Part shown: one piece after another, positions 1-8,509 of the stretch
How positions within the stretch are numbered: position 1 is the stretch's first letter
How the letters are laid out: each line of letters opens with the position of its first letter
NCBI GenBank assembly: GCA_023473595.1
Contig: JAMCYV010000029.1
Location: 1 to 35,181, forward strand
Origin: Patescibacteria group bacterium
GTDB taxonomy: Bacteria > Patescibacteriota > CPR2 > UBA1875 > JAMCYV01
DNA length: 35,181 nt
Reading direction: 5' to 3'
Translations under genes and position numbers: made by a program
The notes under the pieces: generated by a model
Databases searched by the model: none
Told to the model about the DNA's origin: nothing
Seen by the model: only the letters and a program-made list of their open reading frames with translations

Positions 1-2
1 AT

Positions 3-68
3 GTAAGGCATCAGGAAAAACGAAACCAAGTCGATGCTCCAACACTCTTTGACAAACTCCTAGACTAA
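3..68 (+). CDS. C-terminal fragment of an unidentified CDS (cut by window edge)
   Basis: An open frame enters from the left edge and reads 21 codons to a TAA at 66-68, ending ...QVDAPTLFDKLLD. It is directly followed by two hairpins, as expected at a gene end. No family can be recognised from so short a tail, and the frame could be open by chance. Low confidence. Confidence 0.3.
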   Translation, partial: VRHQEKRNQVDAPTLFDKLLD

Positions 69-69
69 C

Positions 70-120
70 TGCCGCCTCTGAGCGGCAATATGAATACCAC
101 CGGCTCTCGAGCCGGTGGTA
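70..120 (+). terminator. Two consecutive hairpins, possible transcription end
   Basis: There is a 6-bp stem (TGCCGC / GCGGCA, 70-87) and then a 26-nt near-perfect palindrome with a 12-bp GC-rich stem (95-106 pairing with 109-120). They follow the TAA at 66-68. No T-run follows either one, so they are not canonical intrinsic terminators. They could protect an mRNA 3' end. Confidence 0.3.
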
Positions 121-155
121 GGTTATTGGGGTTAAAATAAAGAATGTCTTGATCT

Positions 156-246
156 GTCATTTCGACCGACACTACGGTAGTAGCGAGTGGAGAAATCTTT
201 GAGGTTTTAGATCTCTCGATCCGGCGGCTGCCGGACTCGAGATGAC
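156..246. repeat. Dispersed palindromic repeat, copy R1
   Basis: Ends are GTCATTTCGACCGAC at the left and GGACTCGAGATGAC at the right, with GTGGAGAAATC and TAGATCTCTCGATC inside. This matches the family seen at 18649, 20216, 22077, 22353, 23388 and 23460. The copy is about 91 bp, longer than most, because two extra small palindromes sit inside the arms (around 170-185 and 221-234). It lies in the leader region upstream of tgt. Confidence 0.75.
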
Positions 247-283
247 AATGCTGTGGGCTTGATCGCATAATAACCATATTTAA

Positions 284-1480
<1,197 letters not shown>

Positions 1481-1849
1481 TTATCTTCCCGGTGGGATTA
1501 TAACTGGCGTATTTGTCTGAACAAAACGAACAATTACAAAGGAAATAATAATTATTACAAGACCAATAATCGAATTTAAAATTATTCTTTGGGCGCGTCC
1601 CACAGACTTTTCGTCTCCGCCGGAAACAATGTAAAGTATAGCGCCAATTATGATAAAAAGGACCGTAAGTGCGGCACCGAAACCCAATATGTAATTAACA
1701 ATACTGGCGATCAAAGTGCCGGGTAAAAAATTGCCTCTGCTTTGCGGGAGAGGCTCAACGCTCTGGGGGACATCTTGAAGAGCGACAGCGACTATTATTG
1801 AGATAAGCCACAGTCTTAAAAGCTTTCTTAGATTTTTTATCCTTTTCAT
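1481..1849 (-). CDS. Small two-helix membrane protein, T4SS-pilin-like
   Basis: A 122-aa protein with an N-terminal signal/anchor segment (about residues 10-24), a short linker rich in Pro and Ser, then two hydrophobic helices (about 50-75 and 87-108) joined by a polar loop with SGGDEKSVGRAQ. This plan and the glycine/charged loop match the VirB2/TrbC-like 'type IV secretion system pilin' proteins that are abundant in Patescibacteria. A role in a surface pilus or DNA-uptake apparatus is inferred from that resemblance. An AAAGG motif precedes the ATG by a few nucleotides. No other secretion genes are adjacent. Its stop abuts the tgt stop with no spacer, so the two convergent transcripts must run into each other. 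Confidence 0.7.
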   Translation of the reverse strand: MKRIKNLRKLLRLWLISIIVAVALQDVPQSVEPLPQSRGNFLPGTLIASIVNYILGFGAALTVLFIIIGAILYIVSGGDEKSVGRAQRIILNSIIGLVIIIISFVIVRFVQTNTPVIIPPGR

Positions 1850-1937
1850 ACCTTTATATTAAGACCTGTAAGATAGAGAAGAATATTGAGAACTTACAAA
1901 AATTCTATTCAAGTTGAATTTAGAGTCCATACTTGCT

Positions 1938-2756
1938 ATGATTAAAAAGAAAATGAAAACAGACAAAGACAAAATAAATACAATTATAGATCTTATAACT
2001 GCTGCTCAAAATAGCATTCATAGCGCCGAACAAATGCTAAAAAGCTTGGGTGATAAAGAAAGTAAAAAGCCTGTGAGTGCAACTCCATCCAAACAAGGTG
2101 AAGCGACAATAATCGAAGGCATCTTTGATGGAGAAAAGATGCTAGGGAATGACAATAAAGAATATCCAGTGCCTGAAAATTATGCTTCAAAATCAAAATT
2201 GGTCAAGGGAGACACCTTAAAACTTACGATCGGTGGGGATGGTAGCCATCTTTTTAAACAAATATTGCCTGTAGAAAGAAAAAGAATTATTGGTGAAGTG
2301 GTTGATGAAGGAGGGTATTTCAAGGCTATATCGGAAGGCAAATCTTACAAAATTTTAAATTCCTCTATTACTTTTTATAAACTTATAGGCGGAGATAAGG
2401 TAGCACTTCTTATTCCAGCCGAAGAAGAGAGCGATTGGGCAGCGGTTGAAAACAAACTTTTACAAAGTGAAGACTCGAGTGGCACTGGAGAAAATATTAC
2501 GTTACCGAAGGAAAACCCTAGTGAATCTGTCACAGGAAAAAATGTAGAACCTTCTATTCTTTCTAATAGTGATGAAACAGAAAAAGCAGAACCATCTGCT
2601 GAAAATTCTGTAGTTATGCCTGCGACCCCAGTCCAAAATGAAGCTGAAACAGAACTTATTTCTGATATCTTAGATCGTCCGTCAGATAAAACTAAAGCCG
2701 AGGCTTCACTTTGTAAAAGTTTGTTTTCAACCGCTGCCCAATCGCTTGATATTTGA
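1938..2756 (+). CDS. Conserved unknown protein with SH3-like repeats and an odd C-terminal tail
   Basis: Not assigned to a characterised family. The N-terminus is a short helix with coiled-coil character (DKINTIIDLITAAQNSIHSA...). It is followed by a linker and two similar beta-rich segments: about IIEGIFDGEKML...KGDTLKLTI, then KRIIGEVVDEGG...GGDKVALLIP, closing with SDWAAVEN. From memory, similar proteins of Patescibacteria end near that WAAVEN motif. Here about 95 further residues follow, rich in Ser, Glu, Pro and Thr, and bounded by a perfect 43-bp inverted repeat (2430-2472 / 2704-2746). The start is uncertain: ATG 1938 is used, but an in-frame TTG at 1914 would add eight residues (MNLESILA), and neither has a ribosome binding site. 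See the finding on possible inversion. Confidence 0.6.
   Translation: MIKKKMKTDKDKINTIIDLITAAQNSIHSAEQMLKSLGDKESKKPVSATPSKQGEATIIEGIFDGEKMLGNDNKEYPVPENYASKSKLVKGDTLKLTIGGDGSHLFKQILPVERKRIIGEVVDEGGYFKAISEGKSYKILNSSITFYKLIGGDKVALLIPAEEESDWAAVENKLLQSEDSSGTGENITLPKENPSESVTGKNVEPSILSNSDETEKAEPSAENSVVMPATPVQNEAETELISDILDRPSDKTKAEASLCKSLFSTAAQSLDI
2430..2746. repeat. Perfect 43-bp inverted repeat bounding a 231-bp segment
   Basis: The left arm (2430-2472, beginning AGCGATTGGGCAGCGG) is the exact reverse complement of the right arm (2704-2746, ending CCGCTGCCCAATCGCT). The 231 bp between them is exactly 77 codons. The arms and interior are open in the gene's frame in the present orientation, and would also stay open if the interior were inverted. 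Confidence 0.9.
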
Positions 2757-2867
2757 GTTCCCGAACTTTTCCACAAGAAAAAATACTTATAAACATAAAA
2801 ATTGGCTTACCCCCATTAGTTTGAGTATTATTTGTGTTAACATTTACAAAGAATAAACATAAGATGT

Positions 2868-4355
2868 ATGGAGAAAATAGCATTATATAGAAAATACCGT
2901 CCGAAAAATTTCTCAGAAGTTTTGGGGCAAATTCATGTGACAAAGACTCTAGAAAACGCTCTAAAAGAAGGAAGAGCCAGTCATGCTTACCTTTTTACTG
3001 GCCCTAGAGGAGTTGGTAAAACCACTGTAGCTAGAATTTTGGCAACAGCTATAAATTGCGAAAAGAGAAAAGGCGGCGAACCCTGCGGATCTTGTGAAAA
3101 TTGCAAAATGATTTTAGCAGGAAAAGCAATCGATATTTTAGAGATAGACGCTGCAAGCAACAGGGGGATAGATGAGATTAGGGAACTAAAGGAAAAAATT
3201 AAATTTTCACCATCAAAACTAAAATACAAAGTTTTTATAGTAGACGAAGTCCATATGCTTACTAAAGAGGCTTTCAATGCACTTCTTAAAACTTTGGAAG
3301 AACCGCCGGAATATGCTCTTTTTGTTCTAGCTACGACTGAGATTCATAAGGTTCCACAAACGATTCTTTCCCGATGTCAAAGATTCGATTTTAAGCGAAT
3401 TTCTTTGAAAGATTTGGCGGAAAAGCTTCAGTTCATTGCTAAAGAAGAAAAAATAAAGATTTCAAAAGATGCAATATCCATGATTGCAGAAGCCAGCGAT
3501 GGAGGGATGAGAGACGCCGAATCATATCTGGATCAAATTGCAAGCTACAAAGAATCCGGTGAGATCGAAGTAAAAGACATTATCGAGCTTCTAGGGATGT
3601 CTGATTTTAAAAATCTATATAATCTTATTTCGGCTTTAAAAGAAGGAAAGGCGAAAGAAGCAATTATTCAAATAAATGAGCTTGCCGAAAATGGGGCCGA
3701 TCTCGATCAGTTCATTAAAAACTTGGTAGAATATTTGAGAAAAGTTCTCCACATAAAAGTAGTCGGCGACTCAAATATTCAAATGACAGAAGAGCATTTT
3801 GAACTTACTAAAAAATTGGCGAAAGATTTGGATCTAGCTTACATTTTAGAAATGATAAAAACTGTCTTAAATTATTCAAACGCTTTTAAGAATTTGCCTT
3901 TGCCACAATTACCTTTGGAAATGGCAATTGTTTCTTTAACTGAAGGGAGGGTGGGAGTAACAAAAACGGCCGAAAAATATGAAAGAGAAGGCGAAGTCTA
4001 TGCCAAAGAAGACAGAGATATTAAAGGCGAAAACATAGACGGGGAATGGCCGGATTTCCTTTTGGAAGTAAAGAGCCAAAACAATTCTATTCATGCACTT
4101 CTCAAAGTCTGCAGCTATGAGATAAAAGGCGACGAGCTTTGTCTATATTTTCCTTATAAATTTCACAAAGAAAGGATTGAAGACATAAAAAATAAAAAAA
4201 TTGTCGAAAAAGCTTTAAATAAGGTTTTTAATAGAGACCTAAAGGTCAAATGCTTTATTAAAAATGACATGCCAAAACCAGAAGAAGCGGCGAAAACAGA
4301 GACAGAGCTTTTAGAAAAAGCCTTGGATATTTTTGGAGGGGAAGTAGTAAATTAA
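2868..4355 (+). CDS. dnaX: DNA polymerase III subunit gamma/tau
   Basis: Clamp-loader ATPase that loads the beta clamp during replication. Residues 45-53 are the Walker A motif (GPRGVGKTT). A four-cysteine zinc module follows (CEKRKGGEPCGSCENC), then Walker B (VFIVDEVHML), sensor 1 and the SRC arginine-finger region (TILSRCQRFDF). At 495 aa the protein has the AAA+ core plus domain III and a shortened C-terminal tail, so a full tau extension for DnaB/alpha binding is doubtful. ATG 2868 gives the standard N-terminus (EKIALYRKYRPKNFSEVLGQ); an out-of-frame ATG lies 4 nt earlier and the ribosome binding site is weak. In many bacteria dnaX is followed by ybaB and recR; here those lie 7 kb downstream, with dnaB and glycosyltransferases between. 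Confidence 0.95.
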   Translation: MEKIALYRKYRPKNFSEVLGQIHVTKTLENALKEGRASHAYLFTGPRGVGKTTVARILATAINCEKRKGGEPCGSCENCKMILAGKAIDILEIDAASNRGIDEIRELKEKIKFSPSKLKYKVFIVDEVHMLTKEAFNALLKTLEEPPEYALFVLATTEIHKVPQTILSRCQRFDFKRISLKDLAEKLQFIAKEEKIKISKDAISMIAEASDGGMRDAESYLDQIASYKESGEIEVKDIIELLGMSDFKNLYNLISALKEGKAKEAIIQINELAENGADLDQFIKNLVEYLRKVLHIKVVGDSNIQMTEEHFELTKKLAKDLDLAYILEMIKTVLNYSNAFKNLPLPQLPLEMAIVSLTEGRVGVTKTAEKYEREGEVYAKEDRDIKGENIDGEWPDFLLEVKSQNNSIHALLKVCSYEIKGDELCLYFPYKFHKERIEDIKNKKIVEKALNKVFNRDLKVKCFIKNDMPKPEEAAKTETELLEKALDIFGGEVVN

Positions 4356-4410
4356 CTTAAAACTTAAAAGTCAAAAGTCAAAAATATAGGTGTCGCTTTG
4401 CGACGGATAA
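4354..4410 (+). repeat. AT-rich element B1 (one arm plus hairpin)
   Basis: Runs of AACTTAAAA and AGTCAAA are followed by the hairpin GTCGC-TTT-GCGAC (4392-4404). The arrangement matches the element at 11513, where a related hairpin GTCCC-TTTC-GGGAC sits after the same kind of arm, so stem pairing is kept while the stem sequence differs. The opposite arm is not recognisable. The rest of the dnaX-dnaB gap (to 4486) holds only AT-rich leader sequence for dnaB. Confidence 0.55.
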
Positions 4411-4486
4411 AAAAATAGCAATAGCATAACTTTTTATTAATACCTTGTTTAATCTAAATCATAATGGAGGGTGAGAAAGGTTTAAG

Positions 4487-5830
4487 ATGGCAACAAAAGA
4501 AGAAGTAAAACAGAATGTTTACCCTCATAACCTTGAGGCTGAAGAATCGGTCTTGGGCTCGATACTTTTAGACAAGGATGCAATTATTAAAGTCGCTGAC
4601 ATTTTAACTCCAGCTGATTTTTATAAGAAAGCCAACGAAATTATTTATTCAGTCATGCTTTATCTTTTTGAAAAGCATGAGCCGATTGATGTCCTCACTG
4701 TTTCCAATAGATTAGAAAGCCTAGGAGAACTTGAAAAAGTAGGGGGCGCTAGTTATCTAGCTGCTCTATCAAATACTGTCCCATCAGCGGCGCATGTTGT
4801 GAAATATGCCAATATTGTTGCCGAAAAGGCGACTCTCTCCAGACTGATTAAGGCTTCAACAGAGATAGAAAGCATTGCTTACCAAGGCAGCGACGATATT
4901 CCCCTTCTTTTGGATCAAGCAGAGCAAATCATTTTCCAGGTTTCAAAAACCCATATCAAAGATAATTTAGTTCCTTTAAAGAGTATTATTACCGATAACT
5001 TTGAAAAGCTGGACGAACTACACGCCAATAAAGACAAACTTAGAGGTTTATCTACCGGTTTTAAAGATATGGATAATATCTTGGCCGGTCTTCAAAACTC
5101 GGACTTAATTATTATCGCTGGTAGGCCGGCAATGGGGAAAAGCTCGCTTGCCTTAAACATTGCCCAACATGCGGCGACCAAAGAAGGGATGCCAATCGCT
5201 CTTTTTAGTTTGGAAATGAGCAAGGAGCAATTAGGAGATAGGCTTCTTTCCGCCGAAGCCGGGATCGATTCTTGGAAACTTCGAACTGGCAATCTATCAG
5301 AAGATGATTTTGTAAAATTAGGGGAAGCGATGTCTGCTCTCGCTGAAGCTCCCATTTATATCGATGATTCAGCTCTCATCAATGTTCTAGAAATAAGGAC
5401 AAAAGCTAGAAGGCTCCAGGCAGAGCATGGTTTGGGCCTTATCGTTGTCGACTATCTCCAGCTAATGCAGGGACGAAACAAGGAAAGCAGGGTTCTAGAG
5501 CTTTCGGAGATTTCTAGGGAACTCAAAGGGTTAGCTAGAGAACTTAACATACCAGTTGTAGCCTTATCTCAGTTATCAAGAGCAGTTGAGGGCAGGCCAT
5601 CAAAGGTCCCCCAACTAGCAGATCTTCGCGATTCTGGATCTATTGAGCAAGATGCTGATGTTGTTCTTATGATTTATAGAGAAGATTACTACGAGCCGGA
5701 TACTGAAAGAAAAAATATGGCTGATATCCTTATAAGAAAGCACAGAAATGGGCCAACCGGATCAGTAGAACTCTTTTTCCAAGCAGATAGAATGCAATTT
5801 AGAAATCTCGAGAAAAAAAGAGAGGAATAA
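4487..5830 (+). CDS. dnaB: Replicative DNA helicase
   Basis: Hexameric 5'-3' helicase of the replication fork. The N-terminal primase-interacting domain begins YPHNLEAEESVLGSILLD. The RecA-like C-terminal domain carries Walker A (GRPAMGKSS, residues 212-220), Walker B (LIVVDYLQLM), the arginine-finger/H3 region (SQLSRAVEGRP) and the DRDSGSIEQDADVV-like H4 block (here LADLRDSGSIEQDADVV). At 447 aa it is full length with no intein. ATG 4487 has a GAGAAAGG ribosome binding site about 8 nt upstream. It lies 131 bp after dnaX, separated by element B1. Confidence 0.97.
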   Translation: MATKEEVKQNVYPHNLEAEESVLGSILLDKDAIIKVADILTPADFYKKANEIIYSVMLYLFEKHEPIDVLTVSNRLESLGELEKVGGASYLAALSNTVPSAAHVVKYANIVAEKATLSRLIKASTEIESIAYQGSDDIPLLLDQAEQIIFQVSKTHIKDNLVPLKSIITDNFEKLDELHANKDKLRGLSTGFKDMDNILAGLQNSDLIIIAGRPAMGKSSLALNIAQHAATKEGMPIALFSLEMSKEQLGDRLLSAEAGIDSWKLRTGNLSEDDFVKLGEAMSALAEAPIYIDDSALINVLEIRTKARRLQAEHGLGLIVVDYLQLMQGRNKESRVLELSEISRELKGLARELNIPVVALSQLSRAVEGRPSKVPQLADLRDSGSIEQDADVVLMIYREDYYEPDTERKNMADILIRKHRNGPTGSVELFFQADRMQFRNLEKKREE

Positions 5831-5893
5831 TATTTCTTTTGTTTTTCCTTTGATCTTGCTATATAATAAAAGGGTAATTAAAGGAGGAAACAA

Positions 5894-6379
5894 ATGGCAA
5901 ATGAAACAACTGTAGTAGGCGGTGAAAACAAACTTCTTAAGCAAATCTCAAAATTTGCTTCTGTTGGCGTATTAAATACTGCAATTGACTTTTTAGTATT
6001 TAACCTTTTAGTTAAATTAGGGGTGAATGTTATTATTTCAAGCGTTATTTCAATGACTCTTGCAATAACAAACAGCTATATCTTAAACAAATTCTGGACT
6101 TTTCAAGATAAGACAAAAACCAATATTACTGAACAAGCTAGTTTCTTTGTCATTGTAAGTCTGGTTGGTCTTTTACTTAGCAATTCAGTTCTTTATTTCT
6201 TCTATAACATTTGGACTTTCCCGGCCAATCTAGCATTGGATATTGTTAAGGCGATTAGTTTAGATAAAATTTTTAGCGATAATTTCGTAATCTCTAACTT
6301 CGCTAAAGTTTGCGGAATCTTAATGGCTATGGTCTGGAACTTTATCGCTTACAAGAAACTTGTTTTCAAGAGTAAATAA
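5894..6379 (+). CDS. GtrA family membrane protein
   Basis: 161 aa with four predicted membrane helices and the GtrA signature near the N-terminus (KFASVGVLNTAIDFLVFNLL) and at the C-terminus (VWNFIAYKKLVFK). GtrA-family proteins are proposed to flip or handle polyprenyl-phosphate-linked sugars across the membrane. The four genes that follow encode a polyprenyl-phosphate sugar synthase-like GT2 and three GT-C transferases, which fits that role. A strong AAAGGAGG ribosome binding site precedes the ATG, and TATAATA lies about 25 nt upstream as a likely -10. The stop TAA is directly followed by the ATG of the next gene, so the two are translationally coupled. Confidence 0.9.
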   Translation: MANETTVVGGENKLLKQISKFASVGVLNTAIDFLVFNLLVKLGVNVIISSVISMTLAITNSYILNKFWTFQDKTKTNITEQASFFVIVSLVGLLLSNSVLYFFYNIWTFPANLALDIVKAISLDKIFSDNFVISNFAKVCGILMAMVWNFIAYKKLVFKSK

Positions 6380-7675
6380 ATGGATCTTCCGAAAATAGGG
6401 ATTATCTCTTCAAAAATTAAAAAAGGCATAAGAAAGGTTCCGAGCATTCTAAATGATGCACTTAAGGCAATTTTTTCTTTTTTAAGAGAAAATCCTAGAA
6501 GGTTCATCCCACTTTTTATTGTTGCTTTGGCCTTTATACTTAGAATTTACTATTTAAATGAATTACCAAACGGTCTTGCTAAACAGGAATACTTAATAGT
6601 TAAAAGAGTATTAAGCATTAAAACCTGGTCTGACCTTTGGCTGGGGATTTATTTCCCTCAAGGAATTTTTATTTTCCTAGGCGCTCTTTTTTCTAAAGTA
6701 TTTGGTGCTAAAGTCATAGTATTTAGGCTTCTTACGGCAACTCTAGGAACTTTAACAGTCCTTTTTGCTTATCTTTTTACAAAAGAATGGTTTACCAAAG
6801 AGGCTGGATACTTTGCCTCCTTTCTTTTAGCTGTTTCTTCTTGGCACATCACCTTGTCCAGAAATATTGATCCTAATATTCTTTTACCGCTTTTCCTTCT
6901 CCTTCTTTTTTATGTCACTACTTTTGCTTTTAGAACTAAAAAAAACTTTTATTTTATCTTGAGCGGTTTTATTTTAGGATTAGGCTTATATGTCAATATT
7001 GCTTTTGTTCTCTCGCCTTTTCTTTTTGTCCCGGTTGGGCTTTATTTTTATTTTAAAAATAAAAAGTTTGTTACTAGTTATATAAGAGAGCTCACTTTTG
7101 CTATTGATGCCGCAGCAATTACTAGCGTTCCTTATCTTGTCTCTTTTGTAAGATACCATTCAGATTTTCTAAAACCTTATACCATAAAAATGTTTTCTTA
7201 TTGGTTCTATAACATCGGGTCGATTATTCAGTCTCTATTTAGCCATGGCGAGACCAATTACTTTTATAATTTAGGGTTCGAGCCTTTAGTAAGCCCCTTT
7301 GTTGGGATTGTTTTAATTTGTGCGATTACTTTTGGTCTTTTAAACATAAGAAACAGAAAGCAAGTTTTCCTTTTAGGCTGGTTTCTTGTTTTTCTTCTTC
7401 CTGGAATCTTTTCAAAGACTACGGTTATCGACAAAATTTCTGGCATTATACCGGTAGTTTTTATTCTAGCCGCTGTTCTTATCACTCATTTAACAAGAAA
7501 ATGGTATACAACATTTCCTTTTAATAAAACAGCTCGTTTCACTTTTACTATCATCTTAGGCCTTATGTTTTTTCTTAATTTTGCTTATGAATATCAGAAA
7601 TACTTTGTAGCTAGAGCCAATTCTCTTCAAGTTAAAAGCGTTTATAGCTTAAGCAATAATTTGCCTTTGAAGTAG
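6380..7675 (+). CDS. GT-C fold glycosyltransferase-like membrane protein, degenerate acidic motif
   Basis: 431 aa, about ten hydrophobic helices, with the overall plan of ArnT/PMT-like (GT39/GT83) enzymes that transfer a sugar from a polyprenyl phosphate on the outer face of the membrane. It shares an N-terminal pattern with the gene at 8490: LNELPNGLAKQE here against LSSLPPGLHPDE there. In this protein the first acidic residue of the expected Asp-Glu pair is Gln69, leaving only Glu70. That Asp normally acts in catalysis or metal binding, so activity is uncertain. The C-terminal soluble domain is almost absent, making it shorter than the two paralogues. It starts directly after the gtrA stop. 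Confidence 0.75.
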   Translation: MDLPKIGIISSKIKKGIRKVPSILNDALKAIFSFLRENPRRFIPLFIVALAFILRIYYLNELPNGLAKQEYLIVKRVLSIKTWSDLWLGIYFPQGIFIFLGALFSKVFGAKVIVFRLLTATLGTLTVLFAYLFTKEWFTKEAGYFASFLLAVSSWHITLSRNIDPNILLPLFLLLLFYVTTFAFRTKKNFYFILSGFILGLGLYVNIAFVLSPFLFVPVGLYFYFKNKKFVTSYIRELTFAIDAAAITSVPYLVSFVRYHSDFLKPYTIKMFSYWFYNIGSIIQSLFSHGETNYFYNLGFEPLVSPFVGIVLICAITFGLLNIRNRKQVFLLGWFLVFLLPGIFSKTTVIDKISGIIPVVFILAAVLITHLTRKWYTTFPFNKTARFTFTIILGLMFFLNFAYEYQKYFVARANSLQVKSVYSLSNNLPLK

Positions 7676-7708
7676 AGTCTTGCTACAATAATTCAAAAAG
7701 GAGCCGTT

Positions 7709-8509
7709 ATGTCTAAAGAAATTTACTTGTCAGTCATTATCCCCTGTAAAAACGAAAAAGAGAGGCTTGGGAAAAATCTTGATAAGTATATTGATTATTT
7801 AAATAAGCAAGAATATTCTTATGAGATTATTATCTGCGACTATGGCAATGAGACCACCGAAATGACTAAAAAAGTGGCAATGGAGAGAAAGAAGGATTGT
7901 CCGAATCTTAAATTCATTGTTCTAGACGAAAGCAAGAAATTTAATAAAGAGGCCAAAAAAGGTTTCCAAGTCCAGCAGGCTATGCAAGAAGCAGTTGGGG
8001 AAGTAAAAATGTTTTTGGATGCCGACGGGGCCACAAAGATAAACGAGCTTGACCATGCTCTTCCGAGATTGAAAGAAGGTTATGATGTTGTTATCGGCTC
8101 CAGGTTCTTAGAGGAATCGAATATAAAAGAAGAGGTGCATAGGGTTTGGTATCGGGAAGCAATTTCGAAGTTAGCAAACCTTGTTATTCAGATCTTAGCG
8201 GTAAGAGGGATCAAAGATACCCAGTGCGGATTTAAGATTTTCACCAAGGAAGCAGCCAATGATATTTTTAGTTTACTTAGGATCGGCGGCTGGGCTTTCG
8301 ATATGGAAGTTTTAACTATTGCCAAGGCTCATGGGTTTAAAATCAAAGAGGAACCGGTAGAATGGAACGAAGTCGGCGGCGGCAATATAAATATCAGGGC
8401 TTATATTGAATCCTTAAGGGATTTATTTAAGATAAAATGGTTCAAGTTGACTGGTAAATACAGCAAAAAAAGACTAGAGAAGGTAAAAAATGCTAAAGAG
8501 GCTCTTTAA
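7709..8509 (+). CDS. Family 2 glycosyltransferase, dolichyl/polyprenyl-phosphate glucosyltransferase-like
   Basis: 266 aa. The GT-A fold is visible as YLSVIIPCKNEKERL at the N-terminus, the nucleotide/metal motif FLDADGAT (DxD) and IGSRFLE, followed by an RGIKDTQCGFKIF block and WAFDMEVLTIA. These blocks match the ALG5/DPM1-like enzymes that make polyprenyl-phosphate glucose or mannose from a nucleotide sugar on the cytoplasmic face. No membrane helices are seen at the C-terminus. The AAAGGAG ribosome binding site 6 nt before the ATG is good. The last 20 nt overlap the next gene, so it is in one operon with the GT-C enzymes that would use its product. The sugar cannot be told from sequence. 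Confidence 0.9.
   Translation: MSKEIYLSVIIPCKNEKERLGKNLDKYIDYLNKQEYSYEIIICDYGNETTEMTKKVAMERKKDCPNLKFIVLDESKKFNKEAKKGFQVQQAMQEAVGEVKMFLDADGATKINELDHALPRLKEGYDVVIGSRFLEESNIKEEVHRVWYREAISKLANLVIQILAVRGIKDTQCGFKIFTKEAANDIFSLLRIGGWAFDMEVLTIAKAHGFKIKEEPVEWNEVGGGNINIRAYIESLRDLFKIKWFKLTGKYSKKRLEKVKNAKEAL

Noticed and set aside
2375-2776. Minus-strand open frame of 133 codons across the inverted repeat
   Set aside because: Not annotated as a gene: it has no ribosome binding site and its openness follows from the inverted arms. It is used only as evidence that the segment would stay open if inverted.
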